A stretch of DNA of 64,000 nucleotides from positions 28,429,776 to 28,493,775 of the forward strand of contig NC_087069.1 of NCBI RefSeq assembly GCF_963678635.1. The letters run 5' to 3'. Origin of the DNA: Symsagittifera roscoffensis (taxonomy: Eukaryota > Xenacoelomorpha > Acoela > Convolutidae). Positions 23,107 to 33,929 of this stretch are shown one piece after another; position 1 is the stretch's first letter, and each line of letters starts with the position of its first letter. The notes beneath the pieces were generated by a model. It did not search any database and was not told where the DNA came from. It worked only from the letters and a program-made list of their open reading frames with translations. The translations under genes and the position numbers were made by a program.

Positions 23107-26100
23107 GAGCCAATGCAGCTCGACATCACAAAAGTTGGGTGCGAGGAGTTAGTTTTTGCCCGAAATGTATTTAACTTACTTACAACCAGCTAGAAATGAG
23201 TTTCCATACGAGCAGGAAGCACGTAAACCAACTCCGAAGTCAAAAAAGTGCGTATCGTCCGAGAAAAACTTCTATTCACTTCAACAACATCGTATAAAAG
23301 ATCACGGGTTGAAAGCGAGGATAACGAGTGAGTCTGTTGCTGATTTGAATAAAATCTAGGAGAACGAGGGAGATTGTGATCTGCTACGAGATGAATTGAA
23401 TGCCTATCAACACAGATATCGAGATATTGACAGATAGCGAGATGGAAAATACCGAGATTAAAAATCCCGGAAAACTTCGACAGATACCGAGATAGAAAAT
23501 GGACGCCACAAGTTATTCAATTTTCAACTTTAAAAACTAGATCCTAGTCTAGCTAATGAAAAACTGGATAAAATTTTTGAAAAATTTGGTTGTGCAGCAA
23601 AAACGAACACAGCCTTGGTTTTTGTGTTACGTAATAAATAAACAGGCAAATACCGTTATTTCTACGCTAATGAAAATAAAACACACTTTTTGATAACTCT
23701 ATGCTGCTTTGTACTGAAGTAGACTTGATGACCATACAGAACAAGGTCAAAAAGCAAGATATCATTGAAGTTTGTACACATTTTTGACAATTGACAATAC
23801 AATGACAATTTGAGTTTGTTTCGAGCTCTTGCAGTTCATTTGAATGGAACAACTAGTCCTGGAGCATCCAAAGCCAAGATCTTTTTCTTTGTTTTTCTTG
23901 AAAAGGTAGTTTCTGATCCGAAACATTTTCCTGGAGTTTCTATGGATATTCTACCAATAATTGAAGATGTAGTAGAGAAAAACATCTTCATTTACGATAT
24001 CAACATTAAAAAATTAATCTCAAAATTTCAATACGCATCTGCTACGATGCAAAAAAAAAATCAAAAACATATACCCCAAAAACGTTAACACTCTACGAGA
24101 AACGTTGTTTGAAAAACTGGATGGGTTCAAAATTGAAAATACAAAAGAACAGACCTATGTGTCGCTATTTTTGACTTTGAATGAATTTGCGTGCCATCCG
24201 AAGAACTAAAACCGACAGAAAAAATACCTTGGACCGGGAAGCGTGAACCCATATCGGTGTCAAGGTCATCCCTTTTGCTTGATAAAACTACATTTTTGTG
24301 TGACAAAGATCCGCAACGCATAATTTTTGTTTTTATGGCAAACTTGGAAATGTGGCGGGAAAAATTAATGCCGAAATGCGATCAAAATTTCTGGAAATTG
24401 AAACTAATATCAAAAGCGTCTACACACGATTTTCAACATCCCTAATGAACGACGCAATTTCAAAAAGAGTGAAGCAAGAGAGAGAGTACGAAGACGAATG
24501 TATCGAGGATGAGGAAGAAAAAGACACATCCACTCAGTTTTTCAGGATTCAAAAAATTCATTTGATTGAGTTGATGCAACATCTAGAGAGTTACACCAAT
24601 ACTCTATCAGTATTTGGATTCTTATCAACGACAAAGATAATGAACACGTATTAGGAAAGCGAAGACATTCAGATCCTGGACATTATGAAAAATTTGGGTG
24701 GAGCTTCTACTTTAGACTCTTTTCTAAAACCTTACAAAGCCAGTGAGATGAAAAGTTTAATCGTTCCAATAAGCTTGATGTAAAACAATTACCCTCGTAT
24801 GATGACTTCTATAGCAAACTGACAAATAGCAACCCTCCTGATAAAAAGTTGGACGAATTAGAAGCTTCTCAAAACTGGGTTAACTGAAGAGCAAGCCTTG
24901 AAAACCCTTGGGCTTAAAACGAAACCACTTACGGGATTGGAAAACGACAAAAACTTAAAATCCATCTGGGAACAGGAACAGATGTCAATATCCCGAATCA
25001 TTTTTGAGATTTTCTACGGTGGTATAGCAACAAGGATGTTTTTCCTACCCTTGAAGCTATGCAGAAATTGATTGAGTTTTATCACGATAAAGGGAAAGAC
25101 ATAATGAAGCTCGGCTGCACACTATCGAATTTAGCGAATATCTATCTACACAAATCAACCGAATATAAATTTTACCCATTCTTTTTGAGTGACAGTGACT
25201 AGCTTAAAAATTACGGGAAGATACGGGTGGTCCCTCAATTTTTTTCTCAAGGAAAGCTTTAGCAAACCAAATTTTTATTCGAAAATCAAACAACTTGTGT
25301 AAATCAATTGTTGATTTTGATGCTAACCATTTCTATGTTTTCTATGTGTCAAGATCTGCCCAAAGGCTTGTATACGAAATGGAACTACAATGAAGAAACA
25401 CAAAAATTCAAGGCAAAACAAAATCAAGTTTGAACGTTTGAAAAAATGGCTATGTCATATTTCCAAGCAAAGCAACCTGAATGCAAAATTGAAAATTATT
25501 ACACTACAGGAACACAGAAAAATTTATTGTTTCAGTGTTGATGTTTATTGCATTCATTGTAATACTGTTTTTGAAGCAATGGGTTGTTAATTCCATTTTT
25601 GCCCTTGTCAAGAAGCTAGACCAAGTCTAACTGATGATGATATCAAAGAGAGAACCGAGAAAAAAGAAAAACGGATGAGCTTCGAAAAGATTACATTCGA
25701 GAAAAAGGATACTTTATAGAAGAAATGTGGGAGTCTAGTTGGTGGGATCAATTTAAAAACAATGTAGACGTTGAAATTCACGTCAGAACTCACTTTCCCT
25801 TCAAAAACACTCTTTCTGGCAATTCACTACTGCAAAACATGCAAAACAGTAGAAGTGAAACAATGTTCGGCTACGCGCAATGCGATCTGAGTGTTCCGGA
25901 TGAGCTACAAGAGAAATTTTCCAATTTCACGCACAATTTCAAAATTATTGATCTTACCAGAAACGATACTTGGAATATATGAAAACATATGCGGAAGAAA
26001 ACGATTCGTTAAAATAACCGCAACGAATGTTGATATCGAGCTTCAACTTGACACTTATCAAACAATTTTTCAACTTTTACTTGGATCTTGGACTACAGTG

Positions 26101-26850
26101 TACAAAAACTTCATCGATATGTACAATACGCACGTAAGGTATTCAACAGTTTTGTTGAGTCTGTTGTTGATGCTAGTCGAGCCGGTGATGAAAATCCATT
26201 ATCTGGGGTAGTAGCCAAAACAATGAAATTTCTAGGAATTAGTTCGTACGGCTATCAAATAATGGGCAGATCAAAACATACAATGACAAATTATCTTGGA
26301 GACGAAAAAGCCATAAAGCTACCAATAAACAGTTCTCCAAGAGATTCAATGTCGGAGCTAAAGATTTGTAGGAAGCGGGACTTGTTAAATCTACTATAGA
26401 GCATTGTGTGAACCAACAAACATAGTAGGATTCTTTATACTACAGTATGCCAAGTTGAGAATGTTGCAACTGTATTATAAGTTTTTCGATAAATTTTTCG
26501 ATGTCAACAAATTCGAAGAACTCGAAATGGATACAGATTCCCTCTATTGGCTTCGGCAGAAGAAAGTTTGGATGAATGAAACCATCCCAGCAAGCGAGCA
26601 GAATGGACTGAAAAGCGAAACAAGGACTATCGAAAAGATTTCATAGTAGATGCGAAAAACAACTTTTTTCCTGCTCTTAAAATCAGTTTTTTCCTGTACT
26701 TGCTGCTCTAAACATGACAAGAGAGAACCAGGATTGTTCACAGAGGAAATCAGATGCACCGAAATCTTATATCTTTGTAGCAAAACCTATTGTTGTCACG
26801 ATATTAAAAATCAAAAATATAAGTTTAGCATTAAAACATTTTCTCTGTAA
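23046..26850 (+). pseudogene. Virus-like B-family DNA polymerase (Maverick/adintovirus type) with N-terminal zinc fingers, broken
   Basis: After a TTTTTTTCAG acceptor (to 23045) the frame encodes a zinc-finger pair: CEDC at 23079-23090 with an ARHH end, then FCPKC at 23154-23168 ending near 23225. A third degenerate finger follows near 23250-23304. A SLFRALAVHLNG segment (23812) and a block with LGGASTLDSFLKPYK (near 24700) belong to the exonuclease half of protein-primed PolB. Polymerase landmarks are SSYGYQ (motif B region, 26241-26258), MDTDS (motif C, 26527-26541), and SKTYCC (26779-26796) near the KxY position. Many stops and frame changes separate these parts, so no functional protein is possible. 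No capsid, ATPase, protease or integrase gene of such an element was recognised. The call rests on motif order and spacing. An ancient endogenised element is the likely origin. Confidence 0.8.
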
Positions 26851-26899
26851 TTAACCTTTATTGAAAAGTTTCTCTTAAACGCTACGTTCGGTTTAAAAA

Positions 26900-27360
26900 T
26901 AAATTGTTTTTCGATTAAGAAAACATTTAGAATCTGGAACATCAAAAAATAAGGGCGCCATTTTTTTCTCCAAACATACCATCTTACCATCTGAAACCTA
27001 TAACCAATCTTAACACATTGAAAAATTTGTTCCCACATAATACTACGATTATTTTTACCCACTTTTCGCATTCATTTGAAAAAAGCAGAATTTTTTTGCG
27101 CAATTTGCTCGACGCAAGATAAAAATAAAGATGAGAAAAAAGCCACTCTTTATGATTTTCTACTGATTGTTTAATTCATTTTATTCAATTTCAATTTTTT
27201 CTTTGCGAAAAAAATCATAGAAAGAATCTATTTTAAGTCCAATTTTGTAGTATAAGCGTAAGCGTAACATGGGAATCGATTGTATTGACAAAATTTTAGA
27301 CCACGAAACTCCATTATACTCATTTTCTTTTCACTCTTCTTAAATGCGGGTCTGTTTTTC
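26900..27360. repeat. Dispersed non-coding repeat, including MITE-like copy 2
   Basis: The part 26965-27035 is an inverted copy of the 5400-5440 type block. The part 27230-27360 matches the end of 4250-4740 and ends in 'atgcgggtctg', like 44985-44996. It directly follows the end of the polymerase relic, which may therefore have been truncated here. Confidence 0.45.
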
Positions 27361-27519
27361 ATTTGTTAGGGTCCTCGAAAAATTCAAACACTGGATAATT
27401 TGACCGTTTATGAAATTTTTTGATTTTAATCAAAAACTATACGCTCAATATACAATTTTGCTTCAATCAAGAGAAACCCGAGTCGAGATTTTTCACCTAA
27501 TTTGAAGCAAGATTTGAGC

Positions 27520-27850
27520 GGTTTGAGCAATTTTTTTAGACAATTACGCTCAAAATCTTGCTTCAAAATGAGCGGTTTGAGCGGATTTTGAACGGTTTTA
27601 TCTAAAAAAAGCGCTCAAAAACTGCGCAAGATTTGAACGGTTTTGAGCGGTTTATCTAAAAAAACCGCTCAAAACCGTTCAAATCTTACGCGGTTTTTGA
27701 GCAGTTTTTCTAGATAAACCGCTCAAAACCGTTCAAATCTTGCGCGATTTTTGAGCGTTACTTTTTTAGATAAACTGTTCAAAAACCGCTCAAACCGCTC
27801 ATTTTGAAGAAAGATTTTGAGCGTAATTGTCTAAAAAAACCGCAAAAAAC
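27520..27850. repeat. Long imperfect hairpin, arms about 150 bp
   Basis: Centred near 27685. For example TTAGACAATTA at 27536-27546 pairs with TAATTGTCTAA at 27824-27834, and most of the sequence between pairs across the centre with few mismatches. It is made of GAGCGG/CCGCTC words. Confidence 0.75.
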
Positions 27851-28489
27851 CTGGTTTTAAAACCTCGTTTTTGATGAGCAAGGTGTTTTAATTTGAGCAA
27901 AAGCACTCTTAATTACTTTAAATTTGATTAAAAACAATTTTTAACAATAATCTGAACATCTTGCCTTTTATGAAAAAAATGGTTATCATACAATTTTCAT
28001 ATATGCAAATTGTATAATAACGATTTTTTTTGCTTCAAAATAAATTTTCGTTTTTGTTGAGCAATGTCCTTTAAATTGAGCAAAAGCACTATTAAATAAT
28101 TTAAATTTGTTTATAAACGAGTTTGAACAATTTTTCATAAAATCTTGCCTTTCATGGAAAAATGGTTATCATACAATTTTCATACAAGGAAATTGTATGA
28201 TAACCTTTTTTTTTTAAAAAAAAATCAAACAACGTTGTTTTTCATCACCAGACTGTTTTATTTGGTTCAAATAGCCGGAGAAACTAGATTGAATCTTTTT
28301 TCAATAGTTTTTTGAAATTGTATGAAAATTGTATGATTAGCATTTTTTTATACATTTGATGCAGGCAATTGTATGATAAGCTTTTTCGGTGTGGGGAAAT
28401 TTAAAATAAGCTATTTCGGTTTATGGATGTCAACCCTGGGTCACATTACCTTGCCAGGCCTTTTGTTGGTTTTGATCGATTTTCTTTAT

Positions 28490-28690
28490 AAGACCGCTCA
28501 AAAACCGCTCAAATCTTGCTTGAAAAACCGTTCAAAAATCACCGCAAGAAATGAGCGGTTTTTTAAGCAAGATTTGAGCGGTTTGAGCGGTTTTTCGAAA
28601 AAAAACCACCCAAACCGCTCAAACCGCTCAAATCTTGCTGAAAAACCGCTCAATCCGGTTATATATTGAGCGGTTTTTGAGCGGGATCTC
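28490..28690. repeat. Second GAGCGG hairpin
   Basis: GCAAGATTTGAGCGGTTTG near 28570 pairs with its complement near 28625, around a centre near 28600. Outer words also pair. It uses the same building words as the larger hairpin upstream. Confidence 0.7.
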
Positions 28691-28701
28691 GACCCGGGAA
28701 A

Positions 28702-28890
28702 GATTGTGAGAAAGTACCCAGAATAAATGGTGACGTCCAAGTTTTCTAACAAAAAATTATTGCACTCAGAAAAATCAATGTTTTGATTTTTTGTGCAGGT
28801 TGTGGAAGTCTTTATGCATAAAGAACTACGACTAAAATTTCTTATGAAATTATGTCTTCAGGAAATTTCTAATTTCTCAAAATTTCACTC
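28702..28890. other. Spacer
   Basis: No supported feature. Confidence 0.3.
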
Positions 28891-29256
28891 TTAATTTGTT
28901 ACTGAACGTTTTTGGTGACTTGACTTGTTACTGAAACTTATTTTGTTACTGAAAGGTTTTCGGTGAAGCCTAATTTGGAAATGATTGATTTCTATTTCAT
29001 CCAGCATCAGTACAAGAGAATCAAAAATTACCCAAACACTACCTCCATCTTTTGGTGTGCCCCCAGTGCGTTTCCGTGATGAAATGAACGCAAACTCAAC
29101 TATAGACCAGAAAAATTGTATACAGGTCATAAAAACGTGATCGACTTCTAGTTTCGAAAGTTGGATTAACTTTTCAGATTCTCCAGCAAAATAAACTTTT
29201 AGTTTTGATCCAGTTTTCTTGAATCGGCTTAATTTTATCAAAAAAACTTTCATCAT
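28891..29256 (-). CDS. Unidentified open frame, 121 residues
   Basis: The longest plain minus-strand frame in this part. It contains KLKVYFAGESEKLIQLSKLE and GGTPKDGGSVWVIFDSL, which look more protein-like than background. No acceptor or donor is obvious at the ends and no domain is recognised. It may be part of a decayed element. Confidence 0.25.
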   Translation of the reverse strand: MMKVFLIKLSRFKKTGSKLKVYFAGESEKLIQLSKLEVDHVFMTCIQFFWSIVEFAFISSRKRTGGTPKDGGSVWVIFDSLVLMLDEIEINHFQIRLHRKPFSNKISFSNKSSHQKRSVTN

Positions 29257-29581
29257 AATTTGTTTCTAGAAGTTCTATGGACTTAAATGCCATCTGTTTG
29301 TTTCTTTGAAATTCAAAAAGTGAGATTTTTTCAAAAACTATTTGTATATTTTTTCTGCTTGACTCTTTTCTAACTCTCTGTTGACCATGTTTTGCTGGAA
29401 AAATAGTTATCTTTCTTTTTTCACATAACTATGCCTTTTGACACCAATGCATATTCTTGAACTTTCATGTAATTTAATAGCACTTTCGATACAAAACGAA
29501 TCATAAAAAAATCTTTGATATTAATTTTTCTGAAATCGGTTTGGATTAGATTGAAAACAACTCATAGAAGAAAATAACACT

Positions 29582-29648
29582 GAGTGGCTCCATGTGATTG
29601 GCTCCACTGAATGGCTCCATGAAGTTTTTTGCGTGGCTCCATGTGATT
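29582..29648 (+). repeat. Short TGGCTCCATG direct repeats
   Basis: TGGCTCCATG occurs three times with a fourth partial copy (TGGCTCCACTG) within 67 bases. Confidence 0.6.
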
Positions 29649-29739
29649 CAAATTACGCGTTAGTTTCAGTTCTCTACAAATAATTTTTGATTAGATCAGA
29701 GTTCAAAAAATTTCTAGGTAATTTCACTACGCCGTTAAT

Positions 29740-29927
29740 ATATGAGCAAAAAGACCGTAAAAAGTCAATGAAAAAGAACTATGAAACTCTTCCTTGACTG
29801 GTTTGAACAACTTTGCGCGGGCGATATACCATATACGTTTTATCTGAATTACTACTAGAGTTAGCACTCAAACTTCAATAGTTCACTCCTCATGAGTCAA
29901 TCGCTTGTCGCTGCAATAATTTTGAAA
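29740..29927 (+). repeat. 5' LTR-like block of the copia element
   Basis: The stretch 'gactggtttgaacaactttg' through 'ctgaattactact' to 'gcaataattttga' matches 33635-33790 at the 3' side of the element in the same order. The outer left end is not sharply defined. Confidence 0.5.
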
Positions 29928-29928
29928 G

Positions 29929-29939
29929 GTTATGGGCCA
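29929..29939 (+). promoter_or_regulatory. Primer binding site, initiator-tRNA anticodon type
   Basis: GGTTATGGGCC directly follows the LTR-like block. It is complementary to the GGCCCATAACC anticodon-arm sequence of eukaryotic initiator methionine tRNA, which Drosophila copia uses as a cleaved half-molecule primer. This supports the 5' LTR boundary. Confidence 0.6.
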
Positions 29940-31080
29940 AGGAGCTCAATCAGGAGTGAGAAGTCAGGAGTCAAGGTTGACTGTTTGTTAAAAGAGTACG
30001 AACAAAACTGATGTTTTCTGGGAAATTGTGACCGTGAAAAAACACAACTTGAATAAGACAATTGATCAGATAGAGAAGTGCCAAAATAGAAGCGTGTAAA
30101 TAGACGATTGATTGCATAGAGAAAGGCAAAGATGGGCGCAGGGCAACACAACTAGTACGGACTGGCAACACAACTTCTAGAGATAAACAACTCTGACGAT
30201 AGAAGCAGGGCAGCACAGCCAGATGAGAACACAAGGCTTGAGTGGAATCATCAACCGCAAAGGTTTAGAACCGAAAGAGTAGCAGTCAAAGGCTACACAA
30301 AAGGGCACTGAGTGAGTACAGCGCTGGAAGAAGCATTACACTGAGATTGATAGTGAAAGAAAACTGAAGCCAACGGATAAGTTACCTGTTACTTTCATAA
30401 AAGTTGCTGATTGATACTCAATTTTTGCGGAGGGAAACTTTTTTTGTACGCGATTGCTCAAAACTGATACAAAAACAGTCCAAAGAAAACATTGAAGTCC
30501 AAAAATAGTCCAAAGAAAAGGAAAAGAAATTGATTCCACAGATTTAAAAGACGAATTTATTTATTGCTAATCTATTTTACCTAGTATGAAATCTGAGCAG
30601 GCACCTAAGATTTGCTAAATTGCCGATGTTTTATTCGGTAAGCAGATCGTTAGTTTCCGAAACAGAATTAGCTAACCAAGTATACTTGGTTAGTTATATA
30701 TACACATAATATTATTGAATACACCCTATGATTTTGTTGTAAGAGAAAACAGGGTCGTTCAATTTTACATAGGGCAATACTCAGCTTTTTGAATTTTAAT
30801 AAGAGCTCAACGAGTAGAAAAAAAAGATTTTTCAATATGAACAAAAATGTCGAAAACCGATAGAAAAGATTTTTTCGGGAAGCGAAGAAGTTTTTCTTAC
30901 TTAATGAGCAAGTCAGGGTAGAAATGTTTCGTTTGAAATTAGAAAATACATTGAATGAGACAGTTAGTTGTAAAAAAAATTTACCCCAAATTTAGAACCG
31001 AATGCAAATAGCGATCGAAAACAAGCCGCAAAAGATAAAAGAAAACAGGATTTTGAAGAAAAACACCTGCATATCTCGTA
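29940..31080 (+). other. Copia leader and damaged gag start
   Basis: No long frame. Contains a perfect 22-bp palindrome (30672-30693) next to a TATATATA run, and a block near 30747-30815 that is similar to 34668-34735 downstream of the second RNase H copy. Lys-rich frames near 30840-31000 may be the gag N-terminus, but stops interrupt them. Confidence 0.35.
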
Positions 31081-31087
31081 AGAATTC

Positions 31088-31680
31088 GTGCAGACTCTAG
31101 ATAAGAAATCAGTTTTGTTTTTAAGACCTTACAAAGGCATTGTTAAGAAAACATGGGATGTTTTACCGAAGAATTATAAGTGTTTTGAAAAACTTAGGCC
31201 GCAGAAACTAGTCCCCGATCTTACAACTTTGAAATTGAATACCAATGAAACAGTGATCTACTATTTGACTGGAGCAGAGGAGATTCAGTATAACTCAGAA
31301 CAAGTGAACGAAGGATTGAGTGAAAAAACGTTAACTTCAATTATTTCGGAAGGGCTTCTAAAACAATTTGAAATTTTATAACCATCAAATTTGACTAAAG
31401 ATGAGAAAATTTTTGATGAGTTGAAGAGAGACTTGGTAAGTTTTGATAGTGAGAGACAAGTCATTGAGAGAGAACATGATTTTATAAGCAAAAACAAAAT
31501 TTGTTTTAGTTGTCATAAGATAGGATATATAACAAAACAAGGCAGAGAAAATTTGAGCAGCAGACAAGATAGTGAAGAAAACGGTCGAAAAAAAAAATGT
31601 CGAAGAGTTTGGAAATTTTGCCAAGCGTGCCAAGCGAAAAAAAAATCATTTGTATGGATAAACGAAAATAGGAGAGACTA
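31088..31680 (+). pseudogene. Copia gag remnant with mutated zinc knuckle
   Basis: NETVIYYLTGAEEIQYN followed by EQVNEGLSEKTLTSIISEGL matches the conserved gag (UBN2-type) block of copia elements. A stop at 31379 splits it from LTKDEKIFDELKRDL. The zinc knuckle starts correctly (CFSC at 31502-31513), but the expected His is Tyr and the last Cys is Gly, each one base from the expected codon. Gag packages the RNA; this copy cannot bind zinc normally. Confidence 0.75.
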
Positions 31681-31724
31681 GCAGCTGTAACAGAGGTTCA
31701 GTTTAAATTTTAGTTTTTTCGAGT

Positions 31725-32800
31725 GTGTTTAGCGTATATTTATGTAAAAAAAATCGTTTTACAAAAAAACTGAACAAAAATTCGAAAAGTAGAACTTCTT
31801 TGGGGATATCGGAAATCCGTGAAATTTATCTGATAAGAATTCAGAATGAAGAAAAACTCAATATTGCAGTTGTCGATAATATTGGTTTTGACGAATTTGA
31901 GTTTTATTCTGAGAATAAGATAGAAAGTGACGAAGAAGCAATAAGTGATAGTGTATGTTCCGGAGAGGTACTCAACAGTTTATCAAAAATGCTACGGAAG
32001 CTTTAGCAGCACCTGACTGGCAAGAATCAATGAAAAAAATGTTTGATTCATTAAATAAAAACAAAGTTTAGAAGATAGTTAGTAATAGAAAAGAGAAGCG
32101 TACAGGGATCAGATGATATTTTACTTCGAAAAATAGATCTTTCTAAAATTCAGGCTAGAATTGTTGCTAAAAGTTAAGCCAAGTTGAGGGAAGGGGTTTT
32201 CACGAAACGTATTTCCTTGCAGCTAAGACGATAAGAAAAGCTCTAAGCTTAGCTGTTCAAAATAGGTATGAGTTGAAACAGTTAGATATAAGGACTGCAA
32301 ACTTAGATGCCAAACTAGATGAAGTTTTTTTTTCATGCCCCAAACTGAAGGTTTCGAGCAGTTTGACGGAGAAGGAAAACCTTTAGTTTGGGGCATGAAA
32401 AAAAAACTTCATCTAGTTTGGCATCTAAGTTTGCAGTCCTTATATCTAACTGTTTCAACTCATACCTATTTTGAACAGCTAAGCTTAGAGCTTTTCTTAT
32501 CGTCTTAGCTGTAGGGAATCCTAGAGTTTCGAAGAACAATTTTTATGGGATAGAGCAGTCCGATAGAAGTTGGCATACAACTCTTAGATAATAAGTAGAT
32601 GATTAGTGGCTTGTGGAGCAAGCAGAAGCTTCTTATGATGATGCAGACAAGCGAGATAAGTAATCTTATATGGTTCTTAGGGATAAAAACCAATTATTCA
32701 GATAACGAAAACAGGATAAGTCAGAAGAAATATATCATTGAGAAATTGTTATCAAGTTTTATGATGAGCGAATTAAAACCGATAACAACCCCTTGAGGTG
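31725..32800 (+). pseudogene. Copia reverse transcriptase, broken and internally inverted
   Basis: Begins with a linker (SRTSLGISEIREIYLIRIQN), then AAPDWQESMKKMFDSLNKNK at about 32006, the standard start of the copia RT domain. LSKIQARIVAKS and a LAVQNRYELKQLDIRTANLD block (32240-32310) follow, then FEQFDGEGKPLVW out of frame. A 126-bp inverted copy is inserted there. The domain resumes with IEQSDRSWHTTL (about 32550) and ends FLGIKTNYSDNE and SELKPITTP (32680-32796). The YVDD-type catalytic block is not recognisable between 32580 and 32650. Confidence 0.8.
32221..32510. repeat. Perfect 126-bp inverted duplication inside RT
   Basis: 32221-32346 is exactly complementary to 32385-32510, separated by 38 bases. 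The spacer ends themselves can pair (GAAGGTTT/AAACCTTT with one mismatch), and similarity stops abruptly outside 32221 and 32510. The left arm is in the native RT reading order; the right arm is the insertion. Confidence 0.9.
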
Positions 32801-32904
32801 AGAACGAAAAACCGATGAAAGAAGATTGTCCTTCAGAAGGTAGCATAGAATAAGAAAATATGAGAAATTGTGACCATCGAAGACTTGGTGATTGGCTGAA
32901 TAAC

Positions 32905-33545
32905 TGAGTTTGTCAAGTAGGCCCGACATTTGCTCAGCAGCAAACCGTCTAAGTTATTTTGTGGAACACTCAAGTAAAGAGCAATGGAAAGCTGGAACAA
33001 ATTGTCTAACATATCTGCTAGGAAGAAAAGGGTTATCTTTAGTCTATAGGTGGAATGAAGTCTTATTACTTGTTAGTTACTCGGAGGCATCTGAGCAGCA
33101 AATATAGACATTAAAAGAACACTTCAGGATATTGTTTCAAGCTTAGTAACAAATCAGGCGTAATAAGTTGGTCGAGCGGGGTTCAGCGTTGTGCATTAAG
33201 TTCAACAGCCGAAGCTTAACACAGTTCTGTGTTCAAAACTGTGAAAGTGGGAGTTCAATTACTGGGCATTCTTAGCGAATAAGTCATAACATCTAATAAG
33301 CTTTTGGATGTGTTCGCGGACAACCAAGCTTGTTTTGCTCGTAGTAAAAATTCAAGGAACAACGGAAAGACGAAACTTTTTGCCATAAATCTACACTTCC
33401 TTCGGAAGTTAGTTGAACAGAAAAAAGTAACACTAACTTTTTTTACCAAAAGCAAATATGCTTGCAGACGCTTTGATAATAAACTTTTGAAAAAGCTATA
33501 CTACATTTTTCCGAGACATTCTACTAGGAACTACCTAATTTGAAA
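32905..33545 (+). pseudogene. Copia connection and RNase H remnant, copy 1
   Basis: RPDICSAANRLSYFVEHSSK and EQWKAGTNCLTYLLGRKGLS correspond to the copia block before RNase H. MDVFADNQACFARSKN, then NGKTKLFAINLHFLRKLVEQ and KKVTLTF, correspond to the RNase H end. At least three stops intervene. Confidence 0.8.
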
Positions 33546-33546
33546 A

Positions 33547-33926
33547 GTGTGGTAATGACGATTTCTCTTAAGTGAACTGGAATTGATACGGTAAGATCAC
33601 TTCTCATTTTTGTTAAAATTAGCCGGTAAAACATGACCTTTAGTCATTGGTTTGAGCAAAGTTCCGCGGGTGGTTTGACATATACATTTGATCTGAATTA
33701 CCACTGGAACTATCAATCAAATCTCATTAATTAACTCCTTATTAATCAACGCTTGGTTTGAGCAATAACTTTGATAGCATTGATATAGGAAAAAATTCAA
33801 TTTCTACGACTCATCAACATTATAAGATGTGGTTGGCACCTTAGAAAAACAGATTTTATGGCTTTTCGGAAAGGATTGATCTTTTCAATCACTTTTTGCA
33901 TTTTTTATTTCTATAACAGTGGCCAT
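33547..33926 (+). repeat. 3' LTR-like block and 3' flank, copy 1
   Basis: 33635-33790 matches the 5' LTR-like block at 29795-29920. 33765-33926 is repeated at 34775-34943, including the 'ataagatgtggttggcacc' landmark. Confidence 0.55.
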
Positions 33927-33929
33927 GCA

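Larger units (their letters stand above)
27474..28701. mobile_element. Non-coding TIR element built from GAGCGG-type palindromic words
   Basis: Terminal inverted repeats: AAACCCGAGTCGAGAT at 27474-27489 and its imperfect complement ATCTCGACCCGGGAAA at 28686-28701. The interior is filled with the words GAGCGGTTT and AAACCGCTC in alternating orientation, forming a long hairpin at 27520-27850 and a second at 28490-28690. Between them three copies of a TTATCATACAATT/AATTGTATGATAA hairpin recur about 185 bases apart. There is no coding capacity; open frames here are by-products of the repeats. The design is that of a foldback or MITE-type DNA element. Confidence 0.6.

Noticed and set aside
28373-28752. 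Pair of overlapping frames on both strands near 28.5 kb
   Set aside because: They come from the AAACCGCTC/GAGCGGTTT words, which lack stops in several frames.
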